Positions 34,301-45,272 of a DNA stretch of 64,000 nucleotides are shown piece after piece. The notes under the pieces are model-generated. The model was not told the origin of the DNA. It was given only the letters and a program-made list of their open reading frames with translations, and made no database searches. Within the stretch, counting starts at the first letter, position 1; the number at the start of each line of letters is the position of its first letter. The position numbers and the translations under genes were made by a program. The stretch is from Strigamia acuminata. Its lineage: Eukaryota; Arthropoda; Chilopoda; Geophilomorpha; Linotaeniidae. The DNA lies in contig OX442318.1 in the NCBI GenBank assembly GCA_949358305.1, positions 8,788,501 through 8,852,500 of the forward strand, written 5' to 3'.

Positions 34301-35493
34301 CCAATTGGACTATTAATGTCCGCCCAGTTTCCCCTGAATTGCACGGTGTAATTCTTTGCCGTCAAGCGCGGAATTGAGAGCAAGTTCCCCTTCAGCTCTG
34401 GAACAAAGAGCACATCTTGCAGCAAAATCTTCATTGTTGCTGCTCCGTCGAGTTGACAATCCAAAATTATGCTTCCTTTTCCAGTTGCTAGAAGCTTCAC
34501 ACCTTTCTTGGCTGTGGTTATTGTTGTCTCCATCTCAACAAACGTTTTAAACAGCTCGCGCTTGCTCGACATATGCACAGAAGCTCCTGAATCTAAAATC
34601 CAGTCGTCAAGGTGATCGCTCGATTCCAATTCAACCACTAGCGCGTGTTGTATTGTTGCAAATTCTACTTCAGCCTGCGCCATTTTTGCCGCCTCCTTTG
34701 GTCGTTGCGCCATTTTCGCGGGGCGCTTCTCTGGATGGCGCTGCCAACAGTCTTTGGCAATATGGCCACTTTTGCCACACTCATAACAAACAAATTTTGT
34801 CCCACCTTTTGTTTTCCTGCCTCCCGAATTTTTTCCGACTTGTGCCTTGAACGCCACTGTCCCGCTTTCCGTCGCTGCTCCTTTCGAATTAAACGCTGAC
34901 CATTGGTCCTCCATTTTGAGTTCACGTCGTAATTCTTCAATTGTTGCGGCTGCATTCGATCGAAAATTCCTCGCAATGTGGGAAAATCTTGTCACGAGAC
35001 CACGCGTCACGTACATCATCAATTCGCGATCTTTTATGTCACGTCCGACTGCCTTGGCTCTCGATTGAATTGACTTTGCCCTGTTTAAGTAGCTGTCCAC
35101 TGCTTCGTCGTGTCTCATACGTAATTCGCACAATTCTGCCGCCGCGTCGATTTGACGTTCCTCCGTCGTTCCGGCGTACAGCGCTTTTAACGCATCCCAA
35201 ACTTCTTTTGCACTGGTTTTCCCCATGCAATTCGTCGCTTCCTCGTTCGAAACGGTCAAAATAATGATGCCGAGTGCCTCGTTGTTGTTTTTCACCCAAG
35301 TGTTATATTTTACGAGATTATCTGCGTAACCCGCAGAGCCCACCACCGGTTCCACCACCGCTGGGTCCGTGATCATATTTTTCAAACTTTTAGCTGCTAA
35401 TAAAGTTCCAACCTTAAACTGCCAGATGAAATAGTTCTCCGGTGTAAGAAGATCAATTCGATTCAACGAACCGCCCGAAATCGCATCCGCCAT
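31393..35493 (-). CDS. Copia Gag-Pol polyprotein
   Basis: 1366 residues in one frame, which is usual for copia. Order: Gag with a zinc knuckle CYECGKSGHIAKDC near residue 235; aspartic protease DSGAS near 300; integrase with HHCC zinc region (HKRLCH ... CTAC) from about 443 and catalytic core (HMDLIGPF near 500, SDNGGEF near 563, AERTNR near 600); reverse transcriptase with YVDD near 1040; RNase H (FADASWN near 1203; KHMNRHL near the C-terminus). Integrase before reverse transcriptase is diagnostic of Ty1/copia. No stop or frameshift is seen, so the element may still be active. Confidence 0.93.
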   Translation of the reverse strand: MADAISGGSLNRIDLLTPENYFIWQFKVGTLLAAKSLKNMITDPAVVEPVVGSAGYADNLVKYNTWVKNNNEALGIIILTVSNEEATNCMGKTSAKEVWDALKALYAGTTEERQIDAAAELCELRMRHDEAVDSYLNRAKSIQSRAKAVGRDIKDRELMMYVTRGLVTRFSHIARNFRSNAAATIEELRRELKMEDQWSAFNSKGAATESGTVAFKAQVGKNSGGRKTKGGTKFVCYECGKSGHIAKDCWQRHPEKRPAKMAQRPKEAAKMAQAEVEFATIQHALVVELESSDHLDDWILDSGASVHMSSKRELFKTFVEMETTITTAKKGVKLLATGKGSIILDCQLDGAATMKILLQDVLFVPELKGNLLSIPRLTAKNYTVQFRGNWADINSPIGETIGKGARCGTMYLLQLKKEEQANAVATTTKQTKEIWHKRLCHANERTIDKMTNKELVYGLEYNNAPLEKCTACILGKMTKSPYKRINEKQSDDVLQLIHMDLIGPFKTPSMGGSRYAFVITEDFTRKKFAYFMSEKSQTFDFFKSFKAMAEKQTGNKLKRIRSDNGGEFVNENFKRLCNDEGILHELTVPFNAASNGIAERTNRTLIEATRTLLLESGLPQIFWAEAFSTSIHVKNRTLTKPNGDLVPEEMWMKRKQSIKHLRVFGCEAFLHIPAEKRQKLDQKAKRGIFVGYSTDRKAFRIYVPAEKKIQEGRTVEFNEEIRGADIFNLTKPDENRRFCQEYEDEAIVEANDNDDDNAQRPAVIAEDAQPNLQQVQPAQVGRPRGSTQAVLQQRHAEQMEQHEQQLQQEGVRRSQRIAAQHEAVNAAVEAANVAFEGVDDLFTPETYEQATNCDDKEKWKAAMDSEIDSLHVNNVWTLVKKEKQMTTIKSKWIYRIKLNVDRSVNKYKARLVAVGYSQRAGIDYTETFSPVVRVESLRIILSMVAKHKLMTRQFDIKTAYLYGLIDETIFMEQPEGYEQKDLICRLERSLYGLRQSGRCWNERLDTELQKIGLTPLINDRCVYIYKRKNDFIILGVYVDDILAAFTSQKILDRILKKIKRVFEIVDLGEVHFLLGMEISIMDNGILIGQQKYINDVLKRYELMDGVTANTPMATGQDLDDFEKSKRVDQQLYQQMIGSLMHVMIISRPDISFAISALSAYSRDPRQLHFRAVKRVMRYLKKTIEMRLFFSNEEGKLQGFADASWNVTQDAKSHTGMIVKIGSTTITWKTKKQRLVAMSSTESEILAICELLKSIKWARDFLSEVGEGSCVQRRIPIYTDSQPAMQILCGSNQFGRTKHMNRHLMFIRDEIKLGNIELIHLPTGDMIADFLTKAVAKDKFMEGRDGVSLRGEVKINEDEEKNEDKDK

Positions 35494-35620
35494 TTTTCAC
35501 GACGTTCGATTTTCGAATTCCGTCACGTGCGCACTTCGTTCTCACTCGAATCTTCGAAAAATGTCGTCTGAGTGCCGTGGATACTTCTTTTCGAAGAAAA
35601 ACCGGCCTTCTGCTACCACT

Positions 35621-35828
35621 TGTAGGTTCCACTAAGGTTCCTTGAAGATTTCGAATGTCCAAGATGAGTTGAAATCAGCACACAAAAACGGATGAAACAT
35701 AAACACGTCTTTACTTTGCGAAAGTTTTAACAACAATTCAATTGCACGTGCATTACGTGCGTGCAACGTTCACACATTTGATAACGTTAAAACTATTGAC
35801 AATTTGTAACAATAGATTAAATCTAACA
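35621..35828 (-). repeat. Copia 5' LTR
   Basis: 208 bases. It holds the promoter end of the minus-strand element. The primer site follows after two bases at about 35605-35618. Confidence 0.9.
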
Positions 35829-36056
35829 GAAATGACATCATTGAATCTCAAATGATGAAATGACATCATTGAATCTCAAATGATGAAATGACATCATTGA
35901 ATCTCAAATGATGAAATGACATCATTGAATCTCAAATGATGAAATGACATCATTGAATCTCAAATGATGAAATGACATCATTGAATCTCAAATGATGAAA
36001 TGACATCATTGAATCTCAAATGATGAAATGACATCATTAAATATCAAATGATAAAA
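35829..36056. repeat. 28-base minisatellite, right part
   Basis: Eight head-to-tail units of GAAATGACATCATTGAATCT plus CAAATGAT, the last degenerate. Together with 31009-31064 it is a ten-unit array. Units abut directly without spacers. Each unit contains an imperfect palindrome around ATCATTGAATCTCAAATGAT. Confidence 0.9.
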
Positions 36057-36712
36057 TTCAACTTGGATCTTGGAACTATTTTTCACTTAGCAACTGTTGT
36101 TGGCTGTTTATGGAATGAAATTATTTTAGGATCTCATTCAGCATGATATAACAGTCCTTCACGTTTAATATTGCAACAATCTGTGAATATCTTATACATG
36201 TGTTCCCCTTGTTAGAAACAAACAATTCATTCACATTAGGCCTACGTTACAATCTGAAATCCATCTATCATTGTTCCCACAAACTTGTGCAACAATACTT
36301 CTTTGTTGTTTAGTCCAGAAATCTAGATTACAACTCATTTACCTATAGGTCATTTTGAAATTCAATAGATCGACAAGGAAATCATTTTGCAAAAAGATAA
36401 GTTTATGTGAATTATTTCCTATCTGTATATGAGTATATTAAAATATTCATTTCTCAATAAGGAATTATTTGTGAATTTATTAGAATTGCATTAAATCCAC
36501 AAACTAGTTCTGGAAGCAAAAGAACTTGATTCCGGAACACTTACACCATAACTGCACGTGCTCAAAATTTCCTACGATCAACTCGTTCAAAATCGATTTG
36601 ATAACCATGTTTTTATAATTGGTTTTTCACAATTTGAAATTGAATGCACCTATTGATAAGGTTTTCAAGGCTGTGTCTTGTGTTTTCCTCTAAACGCGTT
36701 TTTTCCTTACAG
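36057..36712. other. Relic WSD intron and flank
   Basis: Bases 36545-36712 match 26350-26505, the intron end before the relic exon at 26506. No first exon is present upstream. Otherwise non-coding. Confidence 0.4.
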
Positions 36713-36855
36713 CTATAGTGATAGTAATCACAAGCTTCAATGGAAAAATTCAACTTGGAGTATCAGCTGACGAAGTAATCATGGCAAAGAATGATGTTAA
36801 CTTTCTGATACAATCATTTACTGAAGAATTTGAAGAACTAGAAAACAATTTGTGA
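36713..36855 (+). pseudogene. Orphan intact WSD exon 2
   Basis: After a TTACAG acceptor it encodes an open 47-residue WSD C-terminal segment (GKIQLGVSADEVIMAKND ... EELENNL, TGA stop), very close to exon 2 of genes B, C and D. No matching first exon precedes it. The nearest is gene B, 8.6 kb upstream, beyond its own exon 2 and the copia element. It is most likely the surviving 3' end of a lost tandem copy; use as an alternative last exon of gene B is less likely. Confidence 0.65.
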
Positions 36856-36931
36856 ATTTTCAATTATGTAATGAAGATTATGGAAAGGAGCTCTATTGCC
36901 ATCATGTATTAATGTAATTTCGGGTTACAAT

Positions 36932-38027
36932 AACTGGCGCGGAATGAATGAGCGCGGAAAGAAATTCCGCGTTTATTCATTCGCGCTTATTCAGTTCTCG
37001 GCTGATCATTCCGCGCCTGTTCAGTTGTGGTAATGAGAATTCCGCGCTCAGGCAATTCCAGAACTGACTAAGCGCGGAATTATTTACAGAACACCATTCC
37101 GCGCTTATTCAGTTCTAGAATTGCCTGAGCGCGGAATTCTCTACAGCACACCATTTCGCGCTCAGGCAATTCAAGAACTGAATAAGCGCGGAATGGTGTT
37201 CTGTAGAGAATTCCGCTAGGAGACGGGAGGGGGCTTCACTGCAATGAGCGTTTGTTCAATTTTCGTCGTAATTTGCTGATTTCTTCTTTTTAACTAAATT
37301 TAATGAGAAATATAAGGACGCCAACGTTTTCAGCGGCAGATTACACATAGGATTCATGTGTTAAATATTCCTAAAGGTCAATTTTGAAAATTAGTCTTTT
37401 TTTTAAATTTCAAAATTAAATTCTATTTTGGTCACGGCTTCCGCCAGATAAAGCTCTAGTTTGTTTACAATTCGTGGTCAATCGAAATTCAAAATGAAAA
37501 TGGTGAACATGAAAGTTAATCGGTTTTTCAAAAAAATACCCAAGTTTAATTACGAAGACATGCATTTTAAACGATGGTCACTAATTGGACGAATCGTGTC
37601 GTTAAACGAACATTTTTCAAGTGTGAGAATTTTGGTTGAAAAAACGTCCAAAATTGACTTTAAAAGCCTAAAAACCACGAAAATAAGTAAATTCGATTGG
37701 AAAACAACAAATTAAAAACTTGTATTGCTTTTCGTATTCCGCGCTTATTCAGTTCCAACTTTTGTCCATATTCCGCGCTTATTCAGTTCCAACTTTTGTC
37801 CAAATTCCGCGCTAATTCAGTTCCAAACTTTGTCCAAATTCCGCGCTAATTCAGTTCCAAATTTTAACAAATTCCGCGCTTATTCAGTTGACAATGTTGG
37901 CATTCCGCGCTAATTCAACAATTGAATTCAAAATTCCGCGCTTATTCATTCCGCGCCAGTTCAATTTACTGAAATAACGGGTCTGTAAAAAAAATTAATT
38001 CCGCGCCAATTCATTTCGCGCCAGTTA
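36932..38027. mobile_element. 1.1-kb element with ATTCCGCGC repeat arrays
   Basis: Ends AACTGGCGCGGAATGAAT and the complement of AACTGGCGCGAAATGAAT, with TA at each border. Just inside both ends are arrays of a word ATTCCGCGCTTATTCAGTT in both orientations: mostly mixed-orientation copies at 36950-37215, and about seven head-to-tail copies about 30 bases apart at 37733-37950. No transposase. The small ORFs at 37461-37913 are by-products of the repeats or unsupported. Confidence 0.7.
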
Positions 38028-38744
38028 TGAATCCACGTAATTTCAAATTATCATTTTAATTAAAACAATTAAAATATTGAACCTTATGGTAATTAATAAG
38101 TCTGCAGTTACTAAACTTTGTAAAGCCAAGTGTTATCTATTTACTCTGCATATATTGAACTAATTTAACCCTTGGAGGCATAAGGGTAAAATGTGCCGTT
38201 CTGGTATAAGGCATTACAAATTTATGGACAAATTTCAGGTCAATTAGTTAAAGCGCCGTTTTGATTTCTGAAAGTTTGCAACTAATTTTATAGAAGGCAC
38301 TAGTTATGAACAGTGAAAAAATATATTTTTTTACCAACTAGTGGTTTGTTTAAACACTACTGGTAAATGCGAAAAGCTGTTAACTGAAGCGCTCTTTCTT
38401 AGGAAGCAAAGCCAGCATAATAGTTTTTCTGGAGTTTTAAGAGGCAGAACATTTGCATTTAGCGTAATTAATTAAATAAATGACCAGTGACTTAAAATTT
38501 CACCTGAGTTAAGGTTCAGTAATATGATATAAACAAAATCACAAATTTTCAGCAAAAAAATCAATAGGAAAAAAAAATTTTCTATTCAAGAAAGAGCTTA
38601 TCCGTAAATCCGTGTAGCGTATAGCCTCATGCCTCCAAGGATTAAGAGAATAAACTACCTTTTACTACCCATGCCACATTGAAGTAACATTTATTTATTA
38701 TTGTTTTCTTTTTTTATTTTCAAAAGCAACTAGAGTTACATGTA
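38028..38744. other. Intergenic, no recognised feature
   Basis: AT-rich DNA; the first part (38040-38150) resembles the 3' flank of the WSD genes (TAACTAAACTTTG... then GCCAAGTGTTATC). No gene is supported. Confidence 0.35.
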
Positions 38745-38890
38745 TACTCTTTCCGAACTCAAGAAGAGCCCTGGAAGCAGTGCTCCCATTGACCTACTTG
38801 GAACTGCAATGCAACTACTGCTACACTAGTGAGATAGCTCGGCCAATGGGAGCCCAGCTTCCAGGGCTCTTCTTGAGTTCGGAAAGAGTA
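38745..38890. mobile_element. 146-base MITE, TA target
   Basis: Inverted repeats of 34 bases beginning TACTCTTTCCGAACTCAAGA, flanked by TA (38743-38744, 38891-38892). Short loop, so the transcript would fold on itself. Confidence 0.85.
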
Positions 38891-38892
38891 TA

Positions 38893-39427
38893 GCTACATT
38901 TTTTGCCAGTGAGTAATATCAAGAATACAAAAGAACTCGATCACAAAGTTCTTCTCTTTAGAGCTTTGATCGAAATCTATTAGCCAATGTGTTCTCTTTT
39001 AAAAACCATATGGAAGGATTAATCCCATTCCGATAAAGCAAACTTATCATCTCCTCATTATGCGCTTACAATACACGATTTTGTGGAAACAATCTTATCA
39101 CAAAACAAATATTTCATACAGTATAAAAGCCATATACTATTCAAATTGCGCAAAACATTCTACACTTGCAAATAACATCACGATTATCGACCTAGTAACT
39201 ATCTTTCAGCGCTATGTTGAAAATAACTCTGTTGACTAGTTTATTACTGTTTTATTATTTCGTTGTTTTCAGCATAATAGAGCCAAATATTCAGGCTTAA
39301 TACTACTAAACCAACCACTAGTGTTAGGAAATCGACTGTTCAGAATCGGATACCGCATTGTATAAATTTGGCATCAAATTTGGCAACATTAATAATGGTT
39401 TAAATAGATTCCAGGTGTGTATTTGAA
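38893..39427. other. 5' flank of WSD gene C
   Basis: Bases 38930-39427 recur at about 44520-45272 plus 59273-59430, the flank of gene D split by the Ty3 insertion. No gene. Confidence 0.45.
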
Positions 39428-39478
39428 AGATCTAATCGTATCACCAGCAAACAAAAGAAGTATTCTGTTTTAAACTGC
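39428..39478 (+). promoter_or_regulatory. Conserved upstream motif, WSD gene C
   Basis: Block AATCGTATCACCAGCAAAC, equivalent to the AATGATATC blocks before genes A, B and D, about 70-120 bases before the ATG. Confidence 0.35.
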
Positions 39479-39548
39479 AGTTAAATTCACTAGAAAAACA
39501 CTAACTTCGCCTCAACATTGCAGACACAAGTCAATTCCGCTGATCAAA

Positions 39549-42152
39549 ATGGGCGAGTTTCTCGTAGCACTTATTTATTTTTCAATAACAGCCATTTTTT
39601 TGGCATTGCTTCTTCCACTACTACTGATATCTGAATTCTTCAGGCAGTTAGTACGACTTTACCTCTGCCTGAAACACGAGCGCTGGATTAGCTTCATCGA
39701 CTGCCCGGACAGCGTGTTTCTAATGCACAAAGAAGAGCATGGAGCACTCATAAACTTCTACATGATTTTCCGAGGTACTTTTGACTTGCAAGAAATGAAA
39801 AACACAGTTAAGAATAAGTGGACTGACGTAACGCGTAACGGCCAACACAAGTACGCTCATCTTCGGCAACACGCCGTTGACACGTGCGGATATTTCTTTT
39901 GGTTGCCGGACAACAATTTCTCAATTGACGACCACGTCCAAGTGGTAAATTGTAAACCACCCAGAAATCAAAGCGAACTGAATGACATATATTCCCATCT
40001 CGTTAGTCAATGGTTACCTAAAGACCGATCACCTTGGTCAGTGCAGCTTTTTCCATTAGACGAAGCCTTTGCCGGCGAACCTCGTTACGCAGTTGTAATA
40101 TCAACCGAGCACTACCTCGCTGACGGTTACAACCTCGTCCGACTGTTAAATAAATGCTTTCTAGATGAAAAACCAATCAAACGTATACCTTCAAAAACGA
40201 AAACACCATTTTCACTTACTGCTTTCCTTACCGACTTGTTCTACTACCCCAAATATTGCAACCTGGATCAGTTTACTCGAGGAGACAAGAATATTTTACA
40301 CGGTCCAAAGCAAACTACCAAGAAAACCGTCGCGGCATCGCCACCTATTTCTTTGTCGAGAGTATCGAGAATTAGGAAATCAACTGGAACTTCTGTCAAT
40401 GACATTATGGTATCGTGCATAGCCGGAGCATTAAAGAGATATTTTTCTCAGCACAAATCACCACCACGGAATGATGTACATGGCTTTATTCCTGTGTCGA
40501 TGCAAAGTGAATATGAAGAAGTTAATTTTCAGAATAGGGTGTCCTATTTTGTAATGCCGCTTGAAGTGAATAAAGAGACTGCATTGGAGAGGTTGAAAAC
40601 TACAAGCAAAGTTGCAAGCAGATTGAAAAATACACAGTTCACTTATTTCAACTACCTAATGGTGAAACTTCTCACAAATCAAGTTCCCACTTATATCGCT
40701 TGCAGAATATTTTATTACCTCTTTGATAGTACTATCTGCATAACTAATGTGCCCTGTCATCAGGACCAGTGTTTCGATAATTTTGGTCAGGAACTATTGG
40801 CGTATGGGGGTTTTTGTCCACATAATTACACACAAGGTAAGGAAATAAGCTAATAGCCAGGTTCAAATTTAATTACCGTATTTTAAAAGAAAAAGATCCG
40901 CGGCTGTTATTCAAAACTGCCATTTTGGTCACCAATTACAATACCGTACTTTTGCAAAAATACGGTATCCTTGGTGTTTCAGCCACAGCTACTATTAGAG
41001 GGTGACTCTTAATCGATACAATACAGTAGTCAATTTAAACAAATAAGTTACAATTTTCTTTGCAACTCCACCTAAAAAGCGTGTCAAAAGAATTTTACAC
41101 CGATGTTTACACACAAAAAATATGGCTTTACAAATTGTAAATGTTCCAAAAGTTAATGTGGAAATGTGAGCTTTACAGTTTTTGAATTTAATCACTTTGT
41201 AAATTTCATGTGTAAATTAGACATTAAATTTATGTTGCTTGTAAATCATTTGGAAAGTTAATGAATGAGTTTATCACCAGCTGGCGATATATTTCAAAAA
41301 TAAAAAACTAAAAAATTTACATTTGTTAAATATGGGGTTGGTTGTATTAATTTTACTTCAAAACTTAATTAGAATATCATTGTTGGAGTTAAATGAAACA
41401 AAAAGGTGATACAAATTCGGTAATTTAACATTTTAATTTGGTTTTAGAATTTGTAACAACCAGGACATTGTTGTGAGCTTGTATCATTGCCTTCTGTTGA
41501 TTTTGTTCACTTTTTTGATTGAGGCTATGAATCCTCTGCATATCTTATGTGGGATTTATTTTCATGGAATAATAAAAATACAGTATTTACATGTAAATGT
41601 TTTGAAATAAATTATAATAAATTTAGAAGTTTAAAATAACATATTTAAGGTTTAAAATTATAAAATTAAAAAAAAGAATTAAATTTAAATTTAATTTATT
41701 GTTAAAACTGACAAATTTAAAATTAAATTTAAATTAAATTTATTGTTAAATCTGACAAATTCGAAATTTACAAACTGTAAAGTTATTGTGCGTGTTCATT
41801 GTAAAAGGTCTTTTTAATTTTGTAAAGTTATTGTTTAAAACAAAAATTTACAATCTTTGTAAATGTGACTTTACAAAGCCAGTTCAAAGTTACATTAACT
41901 TTTCAGCAATTAAAAGACATGTAAAGCAATATTTTTTTCCAGTGTAATTAGGGATTTTGCTTTTTATTTTGTGCAATATTTTCATCTGATCAACTTTATT
42001 TCTTTTCAGCCTCAGCTATATCAATCACAAGTTACAATGGAAACGTTCAACTTAGTGTATCAGCTGACGAAGCAATCATGGCAGAGAATGATGTTAACTT
42101 CCTTATACAATTATTTGCTGAAGAATTTGAAGAACTTGAAAACAATTTGTAA
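39549..42152 (+). CDS. WSD-type O-acyltransferase, gene C
   Basis: Two exons, 39549-40836 and 42010-42152, code for 476 residues. Layout as in gene A. The active-site motif reads EHYLADG: first His replaced by Glu, the Gly before Asp replaced by Ala, HxxxD core kept. The intron is 1173 bases against about 120 in genes A, B and D, because an AT-rich element is inserted (about 41095-41945). A hAT-like MITE sits 22 bases after the stop codon. The N-terminal half is very close to gene D. Frame open, splice sites normal. Confidence 0.85.
41095..41945. mobile_element. AT-rich TIR element in intron of WSD gene C
   Basis: Left end TTACACCG and right end, read on the minus strand, TTACACTGG; both are followed by an AAAAAATATGGCTTTACA-like word. 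Imperfect inverted repeat and no clear target duplication. Accounts for the long intron. Confidence 0.5.
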
Positions 42153-42174
42153 ATTTTCAATTTTGTGTAATGGG

Positions 42175-42684
42175 CAGTGTTGTATCTCGTTCATCACCGT
42201 GTGAACTAGTTCACGCTCACGTTCAGTACAATTTTTTTCAAAGTGAACTAAGTACAAGTTCACGAACTTGAACCAATAGTTCAGTTCACTTTTCCAATAT
42301 TTTTTTAAAAAATTGAAATGTTTTTTTTTTTATGTTCTGTGGTTTGCAGATGGAAAAAAAACACTTTTTTTTAGTAAAGCAGTCGTTTTCATTGATTTTA
42401 ATGACAAAAACGACTGTTTTCGCAGTTTTCATTGTAAAAAGTGATCAAAATGAATGTTTTAATGATGAAAACGTCATCAAAACGTTGCAAACAGTTACGT
42501 TTTTGCGACGTTTTCATCATCAAACATGGTAAACGCAAACTTCGTTCAAGTTCACTCTTAAAAGTAAACTAAGTTCGTTTTTTGCGTTTATTTGTAAAAG
42601 TGAACTAGTTCGCGACCTTAGTTCGCGAACTAACGAACTTATTTCGCGAACGTGAACTAATAGTTCGCGTTCGATACAACACTG
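42175..42684. mobile_element. 510-base hAT-like MITE after WSD gene C
   Basis: Ends CAGTGTTGTATC and GATACAACACTG with a perfect 8-base target duplication GTAATGGG (42167-42174, 42685-42692). The interior is rich in GTTCACG/GAACTA words and an imperfect large inverted repeat. Confidence 0.88.
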
Positions 42685-42692
42685 GTAATGGG

Positions 42693-45268
42693 GAGAGGGG
42701 AAGGCCTACAAAAATACTGTAAGCATACATTGTGACCCCTTAACCTTACGGTGGTGTTATCCATCATAAATTTAAAATTAAAAAAGTACAAAATTTTGGA
42801 CGTTAAAATCGACCTTATGTTGGAGCAGGGATGGTTAACAAAATTTGTGCGAATTATATATGGAGATGCAAATAGCCAAGTTGAAATTAAATAAGTCAAT
42901 TTACCCAGCCAAATTGCAATTTTCTTTGCTACTTTGAATGTTCGCGCTCCATCCTTTTAATCATGTCACTATGTTAATTTGTGACACTGCCTGTGCGCAG
43001 CGCCACACCTGTGTACTTTCACGTATTAAATCACTTATGCAAATAAGCTCATCTAGCTTGCCACGTGTCTGACTTCAATCCTAATGAATCTTCACCGATC
43101 AAGAACATGGAACACAATACTACTCAACATAAAAAGTGTGACATAAGAAATTTTACACAGGTGTTTATTCATAAGAATTGATAAGTAAAACCAAATCGAA
43201 TTGAATTCGATTACAGTCGAAGCTCTTTATAACGAATCACGATATAACGAATTATCTATATAACGAATACCTAAAAATGGCTGGTTTGGTTGGCTAGCCA
43301 AGCGTTATCCGTTCACTCTACAGTTTTTTATGAAAGAAAATAACATACCTTTGTCCATATGTGACGCGTTGAATGGAAAGAGCTGAGACAGAAATAAAAT
43401 AAATATTTGGAGATCCTCAAAACCTTTGCTCTTCTGCTTCATGGTCACATCATTCATCGTGGTTTACCCAAGAGTTTACTTATATACCAGTCAGCAGACA
43501 GCTAATTCTAATTTATCACAATAAAAATTAAATTCAAATATATTTTTATTTTCATTTCAAGTGTACCATATTTTACCAAAACACATTTCCTAAATGCAAC
43601 GTCAAAAAATCCACAAATGCTATGCACGTGTTTCTATTTACAATATGGATACCCTATAAAATAAAAAAAATCAATATTTATACATTCTTTGCAAATGTAA
43701 ACAGTGTACACACAGTAGCTGCATTCAAAAAGTCGATTAAATAACATTTTTAAACAACACGACTGCGGGAAGTCTCGCAGAGCACATGCGCAAAGCAGTT
43801 AATTACGTTTAACCGTTATTTTAAACTGATTTTTCGAATGCAGATTTTATTTTAATTTGTCGTAAAGTTACCAATTGCTTACTATAAGGTGAATTTGTAA
43901 GATGGAACCAAATCAGTAGTGCTTGGAATACGTTTGTATGAGACGGGACAACTTCGGTTGACACAAAAATGGCGGATGGGAAGTCCTGTCGTAGCCGCTT
44001 CGCGCCCAGATCCGATCAAAATCATGCATTGCGATTATTTCCTTCAGCACCATCCAGTGGCAACACTTAAAGCTCATATTATCTTGCTTTCTCAACCGGT
44101 GGCATGTTTTTCTTTACTAAAAGTTGTTGTTGTATTTTATTTGTATAATAACACGTAATTTTGGTCCGGACTATACAGCTTGCACTGTAAATTTCGAATA
44201 ATTGTTTTAATTTAAAATCGATATGCTATGATAAATGTTTTATCATATAATTTTTCAGGAAAAAATTATTAATTTACACTGTAAAATTAAATAAAATTGT
44301 GTTTTTTGCTTCATAATCTCAGGCTCATAATTGTAATAAATGACTGAAGAATAAAATAGTAACTAAAGGAACACACAGGTATACAAGTATATCGGTTAGT
44401 TAGGGGTCATTTTTCCATTCAGGTCTCTAACCGACTAACATCATATTTTTAGAATTTAATGCATTCAATACTGAATCTTTACATGACCATTTTTTAAAAC
44501 AAATCAGCACTAATATCTAGAATACAAAAGAAGTGGATGACAAAGTACTTCTCTTTAGAGCTTTGATCGAAACCTATTAACCAATGAGCTCTATTTTAAA
44601 AACAATGTGGAAGGATTAATCCCACACCCATGAAGCAAACTTATCATCTCCTCATTATGCGATCACAATACACGATTTTGTGGCAACAATCTTATCAGAA
44701 AACAAATATTTCATACCATATGAAAGCCATATGTAATTCAAATGGCGCAACACATTCTACACATGCAAATAACATCACGATTATCGTCCAGGTGGCACAT
44801 AAAGGAAATATACTCTTGATTATAATCTGTATTGTTGTATCACCGGCCATTCATGGCGTCAAATTAAATTTAATTAAATTTAATTCACACGCATGAAATT
44901 AGTCTCAATTTTATTTTATTTTATGTTAACATAAAATTCCAGTATTATGTCTCCGTATTAAATATCCCTAGCAATCTGATATCACATATACCAGAATATT
45001 TTATTTTAGTACTTTTACATAGGTCACTAGTCCCGTTGACAACGTAACGCTTTTCGACCAATGACGGCAAAGTAAGCAGAATGCACCCCCTGGGAAGTGC
45101 GTTTATCAAGGTAGTGTAGCCCATAAGTTACCTCTGACCACATGATTGACAAGCCATGCCAAAAATTGAAGAGTAAAACCATGCTTGTGACACAATATTT
45201 CAGCGCTATGTTGGAAATAACGTTGATGACTTGTTTATTATTATTATTTTATTATTTAGTTGTTTTCA
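42693..45268. other. Intergenic, WSD-unit remnants
   Basis: No supportable gene. Bases 43295-43670 match the flank after gene B, including a decayed copy of the small membrane ORF with an early stop. About 43213-43290 carries a pogo-like CAGTCGAAGCTCTTTATAAC word. Bases 44520-45268 are the upstream half of the 5' flank of gene D. The ORFs at 43913-44158 and 44630-44896 show no domain. Confidence 0.45.
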
Positions 45269-45272
45269 GCAT

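Larger units (their letters stand above)
31065..35828 (-). mobile_element. Complete Ty1/copia retrotransposon, 4764 bases
   Basis: Minus-strand element with two 208-base LTRs (31065-31272, 35621-35828) that look identical, TG...CA ends and a GAAAT target duplication (31060-31064, 35829-35833). Just inside the 5' LTR the minus strand reads TGGTAGCAGA, matching the 3' end of initiator tRNA-Met, the usual copia primer. A purine-rich tract AAGGAGGG precedes the 3' LTR. One long intact ORF fills the interior. Identical LTRs and an intact ORF suggest recent insertion. Confidence 0.92.

Noticed and set aside
31397-35299. Many plus-strand ORFs of 60-135 codons opposite the copia polyprotein
   Set aside because: They are shadows of the real minus-strand gag-pol frame and show no domains.
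35829-36056. Regular 28-base repeats that might be a CRISPR array
   Set aside because: Units abut without spacers and the DNA is clearly eukaryotic; it is a minisatellite.
37461-37913. ORFs of 84 and 62 codons in the ATTCCGCGC element
   Set aside because: The second is a translation of the repeat units themselves; the first has no similarity I can recognise.
43913-44896. ORFs of 60-88 codons between WSD gene C and the Ty3 element
   Set aside because: Overlapping frames in AT-rich flank sequence that recurs elsewhere; no domain or splice support.
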